This document shows positions 23,962 to 36,480 of a stretch of DNA of 64,000 nucleotides, in pieces. The notes below the pieces were generated by a model. That model did no database searches. It was not told the DNA's origin and was given only the letters and a program-made list of their open reading frames with translations. Both the position numbers and the translations under genes were made by a program. The stretch is taken from the NCBI RefSeq assembly GCF_027887165.1, contig NC_077234.1, positions 193,868,530-193,932,529 of the forward strand, written 5' to 3'. The stretch comes from Monodelphis domestica. Its lineage: Eukaryota; Chordata; Mammalia; Didelphimorphia; Didelphidae. How positions within the stretch are numbered: the first letter of the stretch is position 1; every line of letters starts with the position of its first letter.

Positions 23962-24185
23962 TTGTTGCTGTTGTTTAGTCATGTCCAACTCTTCATGATC
24001 CCTTTGGGGGTTTTCTTAGCAAAGATCCTGAAGTAATTTGCCATTTCCTTCTTCAGTTTGTTTTATAGATGAACGGAGGCAAACAAGGTCAAGGGACTTG
24101 CCCAGGGTCACTCGTAAGTGTCTTTGGCCAGATCTGAACTCAAGAAGATGATTCTTCCTTGATTTCAAATCTAGTACCACCTAGA
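23962..24185 (-). mobile_element. RTE-tailed tRNA-SINE
   Basis: 'ttgctgttgtttagtcatgt' (tail), 'gacttgcccagggtcact' (core) and 'taccacctagat' (head) in reverse order. Confidence 0.87.
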
Positions 24186-26487
24186 TCTAACACTAACTAG
24201 AACTAACATCTAACACTAGAAAAGGGGGTATCAATCAAAGATTCAAAGCTACATCAAGGAAATTTGTTATGAAACTTACACTAAGAAGTCCTTCATATGT
24301 TTGATACTGATATTTTAAAAATAAGACACTAAATACCAACATCTTCACATATACAGAAATAAAAGCACTCTTCCCAATTTTGGAAATTTTATACTAATGT
24401 AAAATTAGATTTGTCCAAATTGGCCTCCAGTTTTGAAACTTTAATTTGTCAGTTTTAAGGTATTGATGCAGGAGGAGCTTTATTAGTATTAATAGATGAG
24501 TAGCTCCTGTAATTTCAAGGTAATTTATACAGTATGAGTAAAAAAAGATGAGAGTAGAACACCATCGCCTTAACAGGAATATAACATATTTTAGCATATT
24601 AAAATAAACATAGAAAGAGACTCATATAGTTCTATAAAACTTCTTTTAAGGAAGTTTTGATATGCAAGTAAAACATTAATAATTTATGCTAATTTTGAAA
24701 AACATTTTACTTTTTAAATATTTTATGATCTGAAAAAACCTTTTTTGAAGGCTTAGGAAAAATTCATAGGATAATTAGTCATTCAACTCAATGGTTTAAT
24801 ATCATGAGTGGTGTTATTCAAAATACCTTATTCTATCCCAGAGGGATATATGTGTATGAAATTTACGCTGCTTCTCCTTTCTCCTAATAAGAAGAAAGTA
24901 AACACAGTTCAGTATATAAATAGTTTTCCTCGTGCACTGGATTGTCTAGATCTTTCCTTCATTTATTAGTCTCTCAGTTTTTGTCATATTCCATTTCTTA
25001 AAAATGTGTGTATGTTCTTCGGCTTGGTGGTATCCGTAAGAACAGCCCATGCAGTTTAGGTACAAGATTAACTGGCCAAAGGTGGTTACACACACATCTT
25101 GTTCTGGTGACATTCTTCATTCCTCATGCAGAGAAAGCGGGTTGGATGTGCTTCTTAATGGTTTCTACCTGTTTTGAGCCTCCATAATGTGTTACTTTTT
25201 GTGCTTGATTTGCCTAGGTTCCTTACTAGCAGAAAGCACATGATTTATCATAGACATCAAAAAGCACAATCCAGTGACTTCACTGGATTCTTAATTCCCC
25301 TTTGCATGTGCCTGGCTTCCTCTGTGTGGTGCTATTTAATGATGGCATATTCAGAACTAAACACCCTGCCTTGTTTCTGCGCCTTTCTTAATGCACAAAC
25401 CCAGTACTTGTCCTGCACCTTCTCTTTTCATTTCATCTTTGGGTTGTTTTCCCGAATTCTTCTTCTCTTTGGCCCCTATTACCGGGGAATTTTTCTGACA
25501 CTTCCCCAGCAAAAGAAGAATGGGGTGGGGGGTGGTGAGGGGGAAGGAGGAGTGGAGGGATAGAGGGAGGAAAGCATTAGTGGGAAGGGCTGGCTACCTT
25601 TGATGCCATTTCCAGTGTGATTCTTTGACTAATGAGCAGGGGATACTAATGAACAGCAAGGCTGGATTTCTCCTTTTCCAGAGACTGAGCACATTACCCT
25701 CTTGGTCTCCACTAGCCTAAGGGTAACAAGTTTTTTTCCCCCAATGTATGACTTCTGGCTTATAGTGCAGCATGCAGTCTTGGTGCCAGTGGCCGTGAAT
25801 AACCTTGCTTTTTTGTATATTTATTATTGGAAATTTCTCCATCTCCCGGTTCTTTCCACCCCCCTCCCCCATTTCCATTCTCCCCACTTCCCTGCCCATT
25901 GTGATGTTTCTTGAAATGTTTCTCTCTGTCTCTGTCTCTGACTGTCTCTCTTCTCTCCTCTCCTCTCCTCTCCTTTCCTCTCCCATCCTTACCCTTTTTC
26001 TCTCACTTTCTCTTTCCCCTTTTTCCAGTTCTGGAAGCATTTTGTTTCTGTAATGCTTTCTGAGGCTGGTGCTGAGTCCAGATCCTTGGGGGCTTTAAAG
26101 TTGAATTAATTATTAAACAGGAAGGGAGCTGTGCTTTCAGCAGGTGCCAAGTAACTATACTTAAACTGCAACCTGGCACTGTTTTTCCCACCCTTGTGCT
26201 GTGGTTTGCTGAAGGCAACTGGAGATTTTTATTCTAGTTTTAATCAAGCATTTCTGTAAGTTTTCAGGCAGTTAAGATTTGGCAGCAAAGGACTGGGAAG
26301 TCAGTCTTCATCACCTCCTGACCATGTTGGCAGGATCTTTTTTTTTCCTCTGCTCCCAATCAGCAGAGATACTTTTTCAAATCATGAATCAGTCCGAAAT
26401 TGCCCACTTCCCAACTTCCATCAGAATAACCAAAATGGTCTTTGGGCAATAGAAAGCAGCAAACCAATAGCTGGTTCCATCAGGGTC
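24186..26487. other. Repeat-poor unique block
   Basis: No interspersed repeat recognised in 2.3 kb. A purine-rich stretch lies at 25515-25575 and a (CTCTC)n stretch at 25921-25985. The open frames at 25174-26053 are composition artefacts. Confidence 0.5.
25921..25985 (+). repeat. Pyrimidine-rich low-complexity tract
   Basis: TCTC/TCTCC repeats. The antisense open frame (poly-E/R) across it is not a gene. Confidence 0.9.
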
Positions 26488-26733
26488 TGTTGTCGTTTAG
26501 TTGTGTTCGTTATTTCAGTCATGTTCAGCTCTCCACAATCCTTTTGGAGTTTTCTTGGGAAAGTTACTGGAGTGATTTGCTATTTCCTTCTCCAGCTCAT
26601 TTGACAGATGAGGAAACTGAGGAAAACAGATTTAGGGACTTGGCCAGGGTCACCCAACTAGTAAGTGTCCTGGGCCAGATTTGAACTCAGGAAGATGAAT
26701 CTCTAGTCCCAGCCCTCTATCTATTGTGCAGTC
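26488..26733 (-). mobile_element. RTE-tailed tRNA-SINE
   Basis: 'tgttgtcgtttagttgtgtt' at the tail end, 'gatgaggaaactgagg' in the middle and 'ccctctatctattgtgc' at the head end. Confidence 0.87.
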
Positions 26734-28096
26734 TCTCAGATACCTTTAAAACAACTAATTAATCAAATCCTGGCTGTTGAGAATTCTGATCTGCAAACTG
26801 GCAAACCGGAACCATTTTTTTCTTTTAAAAAAAATCAATATTCCCATTTCAATTTTAGAACAACCATGCCCAAAATGTTGATGTCAACAATGAGTTAGCC
26901 CAATGAGGAAGGATTAAGGACATTTCTCAGACTCGTAAGACTAATCATCAATGTTTTTCAGAACTCTATTAACTCATTTAGGCTTATAGGACAGCCTCTC
27001 TTTCCATGGAGTTCCATTGACATTATTTATGGGGATTCCCTCAGTGATACATGGGGACAACAAACCCTGTCTTTTTGAAGGGAAACACTCAGCTTTAGTT
27101 TCTAGGTAACAAAATATTGTTCCTAAACTACACTGAGAAACTACCACCCTGCCCCCATGCTGTGCTATCAATTTAATTTTTAGTTGGCTCCTGGCTGAGG
27201 AAGCCGGACCATATTGTAGCAATGCATTTCCCAGTCTCATATGACTGGTTTTCCACAGGAAGCTTAGTAGGAAGTGTGCTGAGCTTCATTAAGTCTCATC
27301 CTGTTGCCGAAACAGTGGTGGAGGCTGTCAGGCTTGTGGGGTGGGAAGAGTTAGCTACGTGCAGCTGGTTACGTGGGCAGGAGCGTGAAAATTTCTTGAG
27401 AGAAAGAGAACAAAGATTTGGTTAAAAATTTGGATTCACACATATAAATTTGGATCTGAAAAGAAGTGAGTCCAACTGAAACAATTTTACCTCACTCTTC
27501 ACAGTTGGGTTGTGACAAAGTCTGCATGTGAGAAACTTTCCAACACTGAGATGCAACACAATCAGAGAGCTAGCTGTCTTTAAAATATGTTTGGAAGCCT
27601 CGTGATTTTACATCTATAAATCATATTTATATATGCATATATGATTTAATTATATATTTTCTACTCTTTAAAAATTTAATAAATTTATACTGTTGACACG
27701 TTAGCTTGAAAAATATTTTAAAGTAAAAATGTAAAGTTGGGAGAAGGGAATGATGGAGTCTGGGTGTTAAATATAAATGTCCTTTTTTTCTGGAAAAAGA
27801 AATACGTATTCTCTCAGAAGATTAGGTACATAGATCATCTCTAGCTATTGGATATGATCTTTTCCTCCTGTAATTAATTACCATAAGTGATGAGCCAGAA
27901 ATGAAATGGTAAATTCATCCCAATACACGGGTCTTTGTATTTCAACCACACCTCGATCTTTTTCCTTTTTTTTTTTAAACTCCCCGAGTAGTTGACTTTT
28001 TGCCTAACATATTCATCTTTAACCTGTGTTAAAATCTGTATGAGATTCCCATTCAGGATATTTACAATAGCAATACTGGAACCATTGCCTTTCTTT
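26734..28096. other. Repeat-poor unique block
   Basis: Nothing recognised except short A/T-rich runs around 27600-27660. Confidence 0.5.
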
Positions 28097-28311
28097 ACTC
28101 TAAAGCAGGGGTTCTGAAACTTTTTTGGGTGTCATGGATCTCTCTGGCAGTCTAGTGATGCCTATGGACACAGAATAATGTTTGTAAATGTAGGAAATAA
28201 AATACGTAGGATTACAAAAGAAATCAATTATGTTGAAATACAGCTATCAAAATGTTTTTTTTTTTTTTAGTGTAACTTCATAGACCCCAGGCTAAAAATT
28301 CCCACTCTAAA
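28097..28311 (+). mobile_element. hAT-Charlie-like non-autonomous element with perfect 8-bp duplication
   Basis: ACTCTAAA occurs exactly at 28097-28104 and 28304-28311, flanking a 199-bp element. The left end 'gcaggggttctgaaac' and the reverse complement of the right end 'gggaatttttagcctgggg' form a decayed inverted repeat. Internal 'gtcatggatctctctggcag' is typical of a mammalian Charlie-related family. The 8-bp duplication length is diagnostic of hAT. Confidence 0.78.
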
Positions 28312-30427
28312 TATATGCAATAAATTGAAAAGTTAGACTAAAAATGACATATTTCTCATGTGCTAACACTTGAAGAGTACTTTATTAAACACCAGCAGCA
28401 TGTATACCATTTCAATTGACTCCTTATTTTCCATTTTTCTTTCCAGATAATGTTATTTTCTGGAGTGGATTTTAATTAGAATATTTAAGTGATAAGATTT
28501 CTAGTCTTTGACCTGATAATTAAGCAAAAGGTCCTAGTAATTATTATTTGGAAAAGAGTTGATTCAAACTCCCACACACGTAGAGGTAGACCCAATTTGC
28601 AATAGTAATAGTAGATATTTAAATGATTGCTTTGTCTTTAACAACCTTTCTCTTTGGTTTACTTAGTGGGAACCATTAAAAAATACCTCCGTTTAATTAA
28701 AAGTAAGACTAACCAGCAATTTTTAAATGCCCTTGAGAGGGAGAAAAAAGTGACATTAATAAAAAGAATACCAGAAAAGCACACACAGACACACTTAACC
28801 TTAAACACCATTCATGTGACCCTATGGTCCATGACAACAAAAAAATGAGCTCTTTCTCAATGCCAAAGCGAGATTATCCTGCCCTCCTTGTGCTCACCAG
28901 AACGTGGTCTTAGATAGCGATCTGGTCCATTTCTGTCTAACTTGAACCCAACAGGATCCCAGAGGATCACTTAGGTTATTAAGAATATTATTAGGAGCGT
29001 CTCCACGCCACCTTCACAATGGCTTTGGTGTGTATTTCCCAAACATTTGCACCAGCCTCTGCTAGTCTTGGGCATTGCTTCTCTGCTCTGTGAAAAAGCC
29101 TGCATTCTTGGGTGAGTGCTAACATGTCTGCGTTTCTGCAGGTGTATGAGTTGCAGCCTTAGGCAAGAATATCCATGCCTTCCCCAAAGATCTCAGAGAG
29201 CTTCTGCAGCCCAGATGGTTCCAATTTGAGGCCTCCTCTCAGTGATGTAGCTGTATTGAGTTTCTTCCCTGAAACCAACAAACCCTGCTTTAGCATTTTG
29301 CTTGGATTAAAATATTTGTCCCTTTTTTCACAGGGCAGAAGAAGGACTCCTGAAGCCACCAAAGGAAGGAAATCATTACAGGGTTCTACTGAAGTAGGTC
29401 ATGTGCTACAGCTGCTCATAGTTTAAGAGGAAGAAACATGGGACCTCAAACATGGAACATGACTCTTTCAAAATGCTTGAGAGCAGCCCAAGAAAAACAT
29501 CCTCAGAGGCTTATTTAATAAACATTATCTATAATAGTCTCAATGTGTGCTCATGTTTCCTTAGGAGTTTGCACCTACTTCCCAGAGCTAACGAGATTCC
29601 AAAATAGAACACAGAATAATTTAATGAAGGGGATTTAATAGTTTGTGTTAAAGCTAATATGGTCCATTAGGAGCTGTCATTTTTATAAACAATGAAGATA
29701 TGTTACCCTCTCCTTTGGTGTAAAGTCATTCCATGCAGGATCTGTAAACAGTCAGTAATGATCTGTAGAACATGCATGAAAGACAATTAAAACTCCATTT
29801 GAAAAATCTGTTTTCCTTTCATATTTGGTTTCTTGCTAAATAAACTTATAAAGATCATACATGTGTAGTAGGTATATGCATATATTATAAAATTAACATG
29901 TGTATGTATACTTATACTCACTTAAGAAAACAAAGCCGAGAGATCTTTCTTAACATACAGTTTTAGTTCTACAGCTCACGGAGTATCTGAAGAGGATGAT
30001 TACATTAACTATAATCTGTAGAAAATTGACATTCCACAACATGTTAACAATGCAGTCACAATTTTGGGGAGATTCTTTTTGATAATGAATTCATATTTGT
30101 TAATATCATGGTGAAAATTTATGTAATGCAATATCTGAAAGCTGTGAAATAAAGATTTTTTGGTGCAAAGTTGTTTCCATTCCAAGATGTTCAATCTGTT
30201 TTCTACGAAAATAAGGATTAGCATACAATAAGAGGTGTACTTACATGAGCACACAACCAATATAATTATGTCTTATTGCCATTGGGCAGATTCTATGTTC
30301 TGAGCTTTAGAAGTTGGTTGTATCTATACATACAGGGAAAAAACAAAGGCCCAATTAATTCGATTTTATTGTGCAAAAGGGATGATCTCTTTTATCTTTC
30401 TCCATTTTTTAAAGTTTATGATTATTC
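28312..30427. other. Repeat-poor unique block
   Basis: 2.1 kb in which no interspersed repeat was recognised. Open frames at 29159-29426 and 30009-30260 have no recognisable domain. Confidence 0.5.
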
Positions 30428-30780
<353 letters not shown>

Positions 30781-31056
30781 TTCATTTTTTTTATAGAATA
30801 TGGATTTACCAGGATTTTATAATTTTTTTTTTGTGAAACCTCAACTTTATTGCAGTTATTCACATAGATTTGGAAACTTATATCAGTTGAATCCAGTGAA
30901 GTATTCTGAGAAATATCCTCAGATACAACTTGTTATCCATGAAGGCCAGGAACAAACAAAATGTCAAGCAGATTATAAATTCTTCATAACAAAGAAAAAT
31001 CAAATAACGGATTGGTAAAATAGCTAGGTTTAAATTGTTTCCTTAAAAAAGCTATT

Positions 31057-31265
31057 AAGTCATTATAAAAAATAAGAACCTTTACCTTCTGCCTTAGAAT
31101 CAATGCTGTGTCAGAAGAGTGGTAAGGGCTAGGCTATGGGGGTTAAGTGATTGCCCACGGTAACCCAGCTAGGAAGTATCTGAGGTCAAATTTAAACCCA
31201 GGACCTCCTTTGTCTAGGACTGGCTCTCAGTCCATTGAGCTACCTACCTCCCCATGTCATTCTTT
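31057..31265 (-). mobile_element. MAR1-type SINE
   Basis: SINE at about 31067-31253 with 'accttctgccttagaatcaa' and the head 'ctcagtccattgagctacc'. A short duplication around (A/T)GTCATT flanks it. Compared with other copies about 15 bp are missing after 'aatcaatgctgtgt'. Confidence 0.87.
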
Positions 31266-31832
31266 TCATTGGCTGGAGGCTATGCTTTCTTCACTAGGAG
31301 GATAACTCTTTGCATCCAGGCATTTCACTCTATCCTTCTTGGTGAGGTTTCTCTTTGGGATGCTGTAGGAGTGACATTTTAAAAAATACTAATTGCACAT
31401 TGGTAGGAAATGTGCTTGTTCTTGCATAAGATGTGCTCATAATTGTGTCAAATCTGTTTAGAAACTTTAACCATTGTTGCCAACAAATTGAACTCTGTTG
31501 ATTCAGTTCAACAAACATTTCCTTAAGAACCTACTGTGTGCAAAGGAATAATAGATACAGATCATCCTTGAAATATTTGTAGTTTGTTCAAGTTCTCAGC
31601 CTGATATTGTGAGAGATCCAAGTTGAAAACCAATAAAAATCATGAGTGCAAAAACCCCCTTAAAAGCCTCCTTATGTAGGTCATTTGCATCACAAAGACT
31701 GGGAGCTAGGATGGCAGTTGCTGGACTGGATAGATTTTGGCTCTGGTATGAGAGTCCCAAAGCTGGAAGATATTGCATAAAAAATCCCAGCGTTGTTCTT
31801 TGCCCGAGCTCTGAGCTGTTTAGTCATTGATT

Positions 31833-31836
<4 letters not shown>
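31266..31836. other. Mostly unique; L2 3' scrap on the minus strand at about 31508-31560
   Basis: 'caacaaacatttccttaaga' and 'acctactgtgtgcaaagg' look like a reverse L2 terminus. The rest is unassigned. Confidence 0.45.
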
Positions 31837-31898
<62 letters not shown>

Positions 31899-31967
31899 GT
31901 GTATGTGTGTGAATATGTGTGTGTGTGTGTGTGTGGACAGAGAGAGAGGGAGAGAGAGAAAGAGAGC
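31837..31967 (+). repeat. Compound (CT)n-(TG)n-(GA)n repeat
   Basis: CT repeat at 31837-31898, TG-rich at 31898-31935, GA-rich at 31938-31967. The CT and GA arms are complementary in inverted orientation. Confidence 0.95.
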
Positions 31968-32635
31968 TCTGAAAAGCAGCAAGTGGTGTTCAATTCATTC
32001 GCATATGTTCCAAATGGTGCAGATAGGGTTCTGGTACAATTTAAAATGATTTAATTATCATCAGACAACGACTCAAAGATTATCCAGATGCTATTGATAA
32101 AATGTTAAAGTATGGCAAAAAATGCCACAAAGGGCTTGGTGTCCCTATAAACATGCCTGAGAGTCCCAATGACATATTAAAAATTAAGCAACCCTGCAAA
32201 TCAAGTTTTACTAAGAAAGGTCAGAGTGATGGAGGAAACCACAAACATCCAGGAAAGTTATCTTGTCTAATTTTTTTCCTCCCCCACCCCTCTCCTTCAT
32301 TGCTGAGAGATTAGAGCTCATAATTTTAACAAATGCCATGGACAGGGAGAGGAGGTAAAGAAAGGATGTCTTTATATATACATTTTATTTTTCTGACGCA
32401 AAAACTTAATAGCAAAATGAATCTCTAAGAACACCAGACTCCCTTTCTTGAACCAAGCTCAGTGTGGAATTTCTCAGGTACTTAGACCCTAAGATTCCCC
32501 ATTTCCATTGCCCAAGGCAATAAGAAGAGTTCCTCTGTCCCTCCTCTACTTCTGCAGTGTCTTTCTCTGGTTGCATATGTACACTCTTCCCCATCACCCT
32601 CAAATCCCCATTGTTGTTGTTGGTCCTTGTTTTTA
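31968..32635. other. Unique sequence, nothing recognised
   Basis: No repeat or coding signal seen. Confidence 0.45.
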
Positions 32636-33430
32636 AAAATTATATTTCCCCCAATTATATGGAGATACAATTTTTGATAATTGTTATCTTATTTTTATAT
32701 CCATGTTCTCTTCTCTCTCCCCTCCCTGAGACAGCAGGTAATATGATAAAGGTTTATATGTACTGTCATGCAATACATATTTCCAAGTTCATCATGTTAT
32801 GAAAGATGGCACATATTGCTTGTATAAGATAAAAACTCACGAAGGAAATAAAGTGAAAAATGGTATGCTTCAGCTGCATTCAAACTCCATAAGTTCCTTC
32901 TATGGCAGTGGTTAGCCTTTTTTGTCACGAGTCCCTTGGAATTGTCCTAGATCTTTGCATTGATGGTTATAGTTAAATCATTCATAGTTGATTATGATAC
33001 ATTATTTCAGTTATTATATACACTGTTCTCCTGGTTCTGTTTGCTTCGCTTTGTATCACTTCAAATAAAACTTTCCAGGTATTTTTGTGATTGCCTTGTT
33101 TAGTCATTTCTTATGTCACAATAATATTTATTACATTACAATCATATATCACAAGTCATTCAGCCATTCCCCTATTGATGGACATCCCTTCAGTTTCCAA
33201 TCCTTTGCCACCACAAAAAGATCTGCAATAAATATTTTTATACAAGTCGTTCCCCCCATATTTATCTCTTTGGGTTATAGACCTCGTAATGGTATAGCTG
33301 GGTCAAAGGAAATACACAGACATGGTTCCAAATTGCTCTCCAGAATGGTTCTATTGGGTCATAGTTCCAACAACAATGTATCAGTGTTCCAATTTTCCCA
33401 CATCCTCTACAACATTTATCCTTTTACTTT
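32636..33430 (-). mobile_element. L1 3' end (ORF2 C-terminus and 3'UTR)
   Basis: Reverse-strand marsupial L1. The 3'UTR part covers 32636-33080 ('gagacagcaggtaatatgat', 'gtcacgagtcccttggaatt'). The C-terminal ORF2 part covers 33080-33430 ('attcagccattcccctattg', 'tctttgggttatagacctcg', 'ccaaattgctctccagaatg'). The plus-strand open frame at 33087-33467 is antisense to this. Confidence 0.88.
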
Positions 33431-33737
33431 TTTGTGTTTTTCTTTGGTTTTTGAAGAGGATCAATAACAATGAAGAGGATTAAGACATTATCTTTTTTTT
33501 TAAACTCTTACCTCTATCTTAGAATCAATACATTGTATTGGTTCCAAGGCAGAAGAGTGGTTAAGGGCTAAGCAATAGGATTAAGTGACTTTCCCAGGGT
33601 CACACAACTAGGAAGTGTCTGAGGCCAGATTTGAACCTAGGACCTTCCATCTCTAGGTTTGGCTCTCAATCCACTGAGCCATGTAGCTATCCACTGAGGC
33701 GTCATCTTTACTTGCATATGAATTGGATTCAGTTTAA
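33431..33737 (-). mobile_element. RTE-associated repeat unit split by a SINE
   Basis: 33431-33489 ('ttctttggtttttgaagagg') is the reverse of the tail seen at 13505-13545. 33698-33737 ('cttgcatatgaattggattc') is the reverse of the segment just before it. A SINE at 33490-33697 separates them. Confidence 0.55.
33490..33697 (-). mobile_element. MAR1-type SINE
   Basis: Complete copy from the T-run at the left to the head 'caatccactgagccatgtag'. Approximate duplications 'cattatcttt' and 'cgtcatcttt' flank it. Confidence 0.88.
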
Positions 33738-34007
33738 CACCAGCAACCATCTCCAATTCCACATCTTAAGTGATCCTCCTAACCCAATCCCACAGACAGA
33801 GCTCCTACTCATTTTCAATGGTTGACTTGACCAAGTATTGTTAGTGAGGCTGTGATGAAGAAGTGTTCTCTCTATAGCCACCTAATTCATAACTACTTCC
33901 TTGGACTCTGCTCATTTCATAAATAATCCCAGACTTGTCTTCACTCTACAGCCGTTCTCAGTCCTGGATGAACTATTCTCATCCTGGAAATTCCCTATGC
34001 TTCTATA

Positions 34008-34333
34008 GCCTTCTTACCCAGAAAAATCTTTCAACTCTACTCCTCCCCCCTGTCCATGAGATATTTTCAGAACCATCATTTTAAGAGAGGGCCCAGGCCA
34101 ATCACCCTTGCTTCTTCTTCCATTTCTATTTTTGACTCTTGGAACTTTGTCACCATACTCCAGCTGCCTTCTTACCTTGGAAATTTTCTTTGACCCTAAC
34201 AGTCCCTTCTCCCATCTGTGAGATCCTCATGAAATATCCATTTTAAGATTAGGTTCAGGCCAACCATATTTCATTCTTCTACCACCTTGCTTCTGACTCT
34301 TTGTATTTCTTTTCCCACCATGTCCCATACTCA
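34008..34333 (+). repeat. Two-unit degenerate direct repeat, about 158-bp period
   Basis: Unit one starts at 34008 ('gccttcttacccag') and unit two at 34166 ('gccttcttaccttg'). Matching landmarks include 'ctgtccatgaga'/'atctgtgaga', 'catcattttaaga'/'tccattttaaga', 'cccaggccaatca'/'ttcaggccaacca' and 'caccatactcca'/'tcccatactcag'. Not assigned to a known family. Confidence 0.6.
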
Positions 34334-34380
34334 GTCTTTTGAATTTTTAAATTACTTTTTCTTTCCTTTTCATTTCACCC

Positions 34381-34418
34381 CTCTAATATATATATATATA
34401 TATTATATATACATATGT
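34381..34418 (+). repeat. (TA)n low-complexity
   Basis: TATA-rich stretch between the direct repeat and an L1 fragment. Confidence 0.85.
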
Positions 34419-34477
34419 AATCTATATTCCATTCTGCCAATAGCCTTTGCTCAGTACTAATCCTATTTGATTTCTAT

Positions 34478-34640
34478 GTTAAAATTTTTTAAAAAATATT
34501 TTAATAGAATTTATTCCCAAGTATCTCAGCTCAGCATTCCCCTTCCATGTACCATAGAATGTATTACCCCACAAAAAGATATGTATATATAGATTTTGCC
34601 TTCCATATTTCTATTTTTCAGTTCATTCACTTCATCTTTT
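34478..34640 (-). mobile_element. L1 3'UTR fragment
   Basis: 'accccacaaaaagatatgta' and 'tttttcagttcattcacttc' align with the L1 3'UTR segment at 40735-40800. Confidence 0.55.
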
Positions 34641-34659
34641 CAGTTGTTTACTGCTTATT

Positions 34660-34792
34660 TTCCTTATTAGAAGGTTAGTTGTTTGAAGTCAGGGAGTATT
34701 TTTATTTGTTTGTATTTGTGTCCTCAGTGCTTAGCACAGGGCCTGGTATAGAATAAGTTTTTAATAAAAATTCATTGACTTGACTTGGGGTG
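34660..34792 (+). mobile_element. L2 3' end
   Basis: 'tgtcctcagtgcttagcaca', 'gggcctggtatagaataagt' and 'aaaaattcattgacttgact'. Confidence 0.75.
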
Positions 34793-35029
34793 ATTAGGGC
34801 TTTCTTCAGAACCTTGAAATATAGAAGGCCCCCTCAGTACTGGTACTCTGACAAGAAGAACAATTTACCTTAAAACCTAGTTAACAACAATTAGTTAAAA
34901 TAGGAAGGTACCAGGTGTCCATTTTTCTCCCCTCAGTGACTGAATCACAATAGACTTCCTTTTTTCTTTCCCTAGTTATGTCTTCCCTCTAGCTTTCTCA
35001 TATTTTCTTTTTTCTTTCACTCTTCTAAT

Positions 35030-35870
35030 TTGTTTTTATTTCATCTTCAATTTTTATTTTTTAAAATATTTTTCCACGTCTAATAATTCATTTTATTTCC
35101 CTTCCCTATTCTCTTCCCCCTCCCAGAGTCAATAAGCAATTCCACTGGGTTATACAAATGTTATTATTTGATACCTATTTCAATATTATTCATTTTTGCA
35201 ATAGTGCAATCTTTTAAAACCATAATCCCAAATTATACACCCATATAAACAACTGATAAGTCATATGTTTTTCTTCAGCATTTCTACTCCCACAGTTCTT
35301 TCTCTGGATGTGGATAGTGTTCTTTCTCATAAGTCCCTCAGGATTGTCCTGGAATTGCATTGCTACTAGTAGCAAAGTTCATTACATTGGATTGCTCCGC
35401 AATGTTTCGTTTTCTGTGTATAAGGTTCTCTTGGTTCTGCTCATTTCACTCTACATCAGTTCCTGGAGGTTCTTCAGCTTCATGTAGAATTCCTCCAGTT
35501 CATCATTCCTTAGAGCACAATAGTATTCCATCCCCATCATATACCACAATTTTTTCAGTCATTCCCCAATTGAGGGACACCCCCTCATTTTCCATTTTTT
35601 GCTACCACAAAAAGAGCAGCTATGAATACTTTTGTACAGACATTTTTCATTATTTTGGGGGTAAAAACCCAATAGTGGTATTGCTGAATCAAAGATTGCT
35701 GAATCTTTTAAAGCCTTTTGGGCATAATTCCAAATTGCCTTCCAAAATGCTTGAATTAATTCACAACTCTACCAGCAATGCATTAGTGTCCCAATTTAGC
35801 CACATCCCCTCCAATATTTATTATTTTCTTTTGTTGTCATATTAGCCAGTCTGCTAGGTTCTCATGTTTT
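35030..35870 (-). mobile_element. L1 3' end (ORF2 C-terminus and 3'UTR)
   Basis: Reverse L1. The 3'UTR is at about 35030-35400 ('gtcaataagcaattccactg'). The ORF2 end is at 35400-35870, with 'tagagcacaatagtattcca', 'tcccaattgagggacacccc' and 'ccacatcccctccaat'. Diverged from the copies at 32636 and 40680, so an independent insertion. The 161-residue plus-strand open frame at 35360-35845 is antisense to this. Confidence 0.9.
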
Positions 35871-36480
35871 CTGAGATCCAGTTTTTAGTTTAAAGCTTCC
35901 AATTAATTTTTCACTTCTCTTCTCTTTCTCCATTCTCTCTTGCACTGGTAGTTATATCAGCTCCTAAATTCATAGCCTCTAACTCTGAAACTTCCTACTT
36001 CCTATCTTGTCATCACATGAGACAAGAAGGCCAGTCTGCACTTTCCTGATCTTATTATCCTCTCAGAGCAAATATTAATGTATACATTAGCATATATACA
36101 TTATAGTTGCCTCTCAATTATTTCATTTCCAGCCAAAGAGGGGATTACTCACATGACTTTGTGCAAGGGGGCTTCTCTAATGATAAAAGGATCAAAACTT
36201 TGATAAAATGTGACTGCATTATTTCCTTTATGGGACTGCTATGCATCTTGTGAGTGTTCAGTAAAAGCCTGCTGATGTTTCTCTGAATATTTTAACTCTC
36301 CTTAAATAATCCATATCCTCTTTTGGAGTCCCCTCCACTGCACTCCACAGATGGCTTTGGACATATCCCCATTTCCTACTTTAATGGGAGGAGAGGTAAT
36401 TCATGAGTTCCTTCATCTTCCCTCTTTAACTCAAAATATTTAGACCAATTTTACCACATGTGCTCTTAATCTCATTCTTT
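35871..36480. other. Unassigned sequence
   Basis: Pyrimidine-rich at 35900-35945, otherwise no recognisable feature. Confidence 0.4.

Noticed and set aside
25717..26040. 107-residue minus-strand open frame rich in E and R
   Set aside because: Composition artefact of the pyrimidine-rich tract at 25921-25985.
33087..33467. 126-residue plus-strand open frame
   Set aside because: Antisense to the L1 3' end at 32636-33430, and its last part runs into another repeat.
35360..35845. 161-residue plus-strand open frame
   Set aside because: It lies antisense to an L1 ORF2/3'UTR fragment. The residues do not resemble any domain in this direction.
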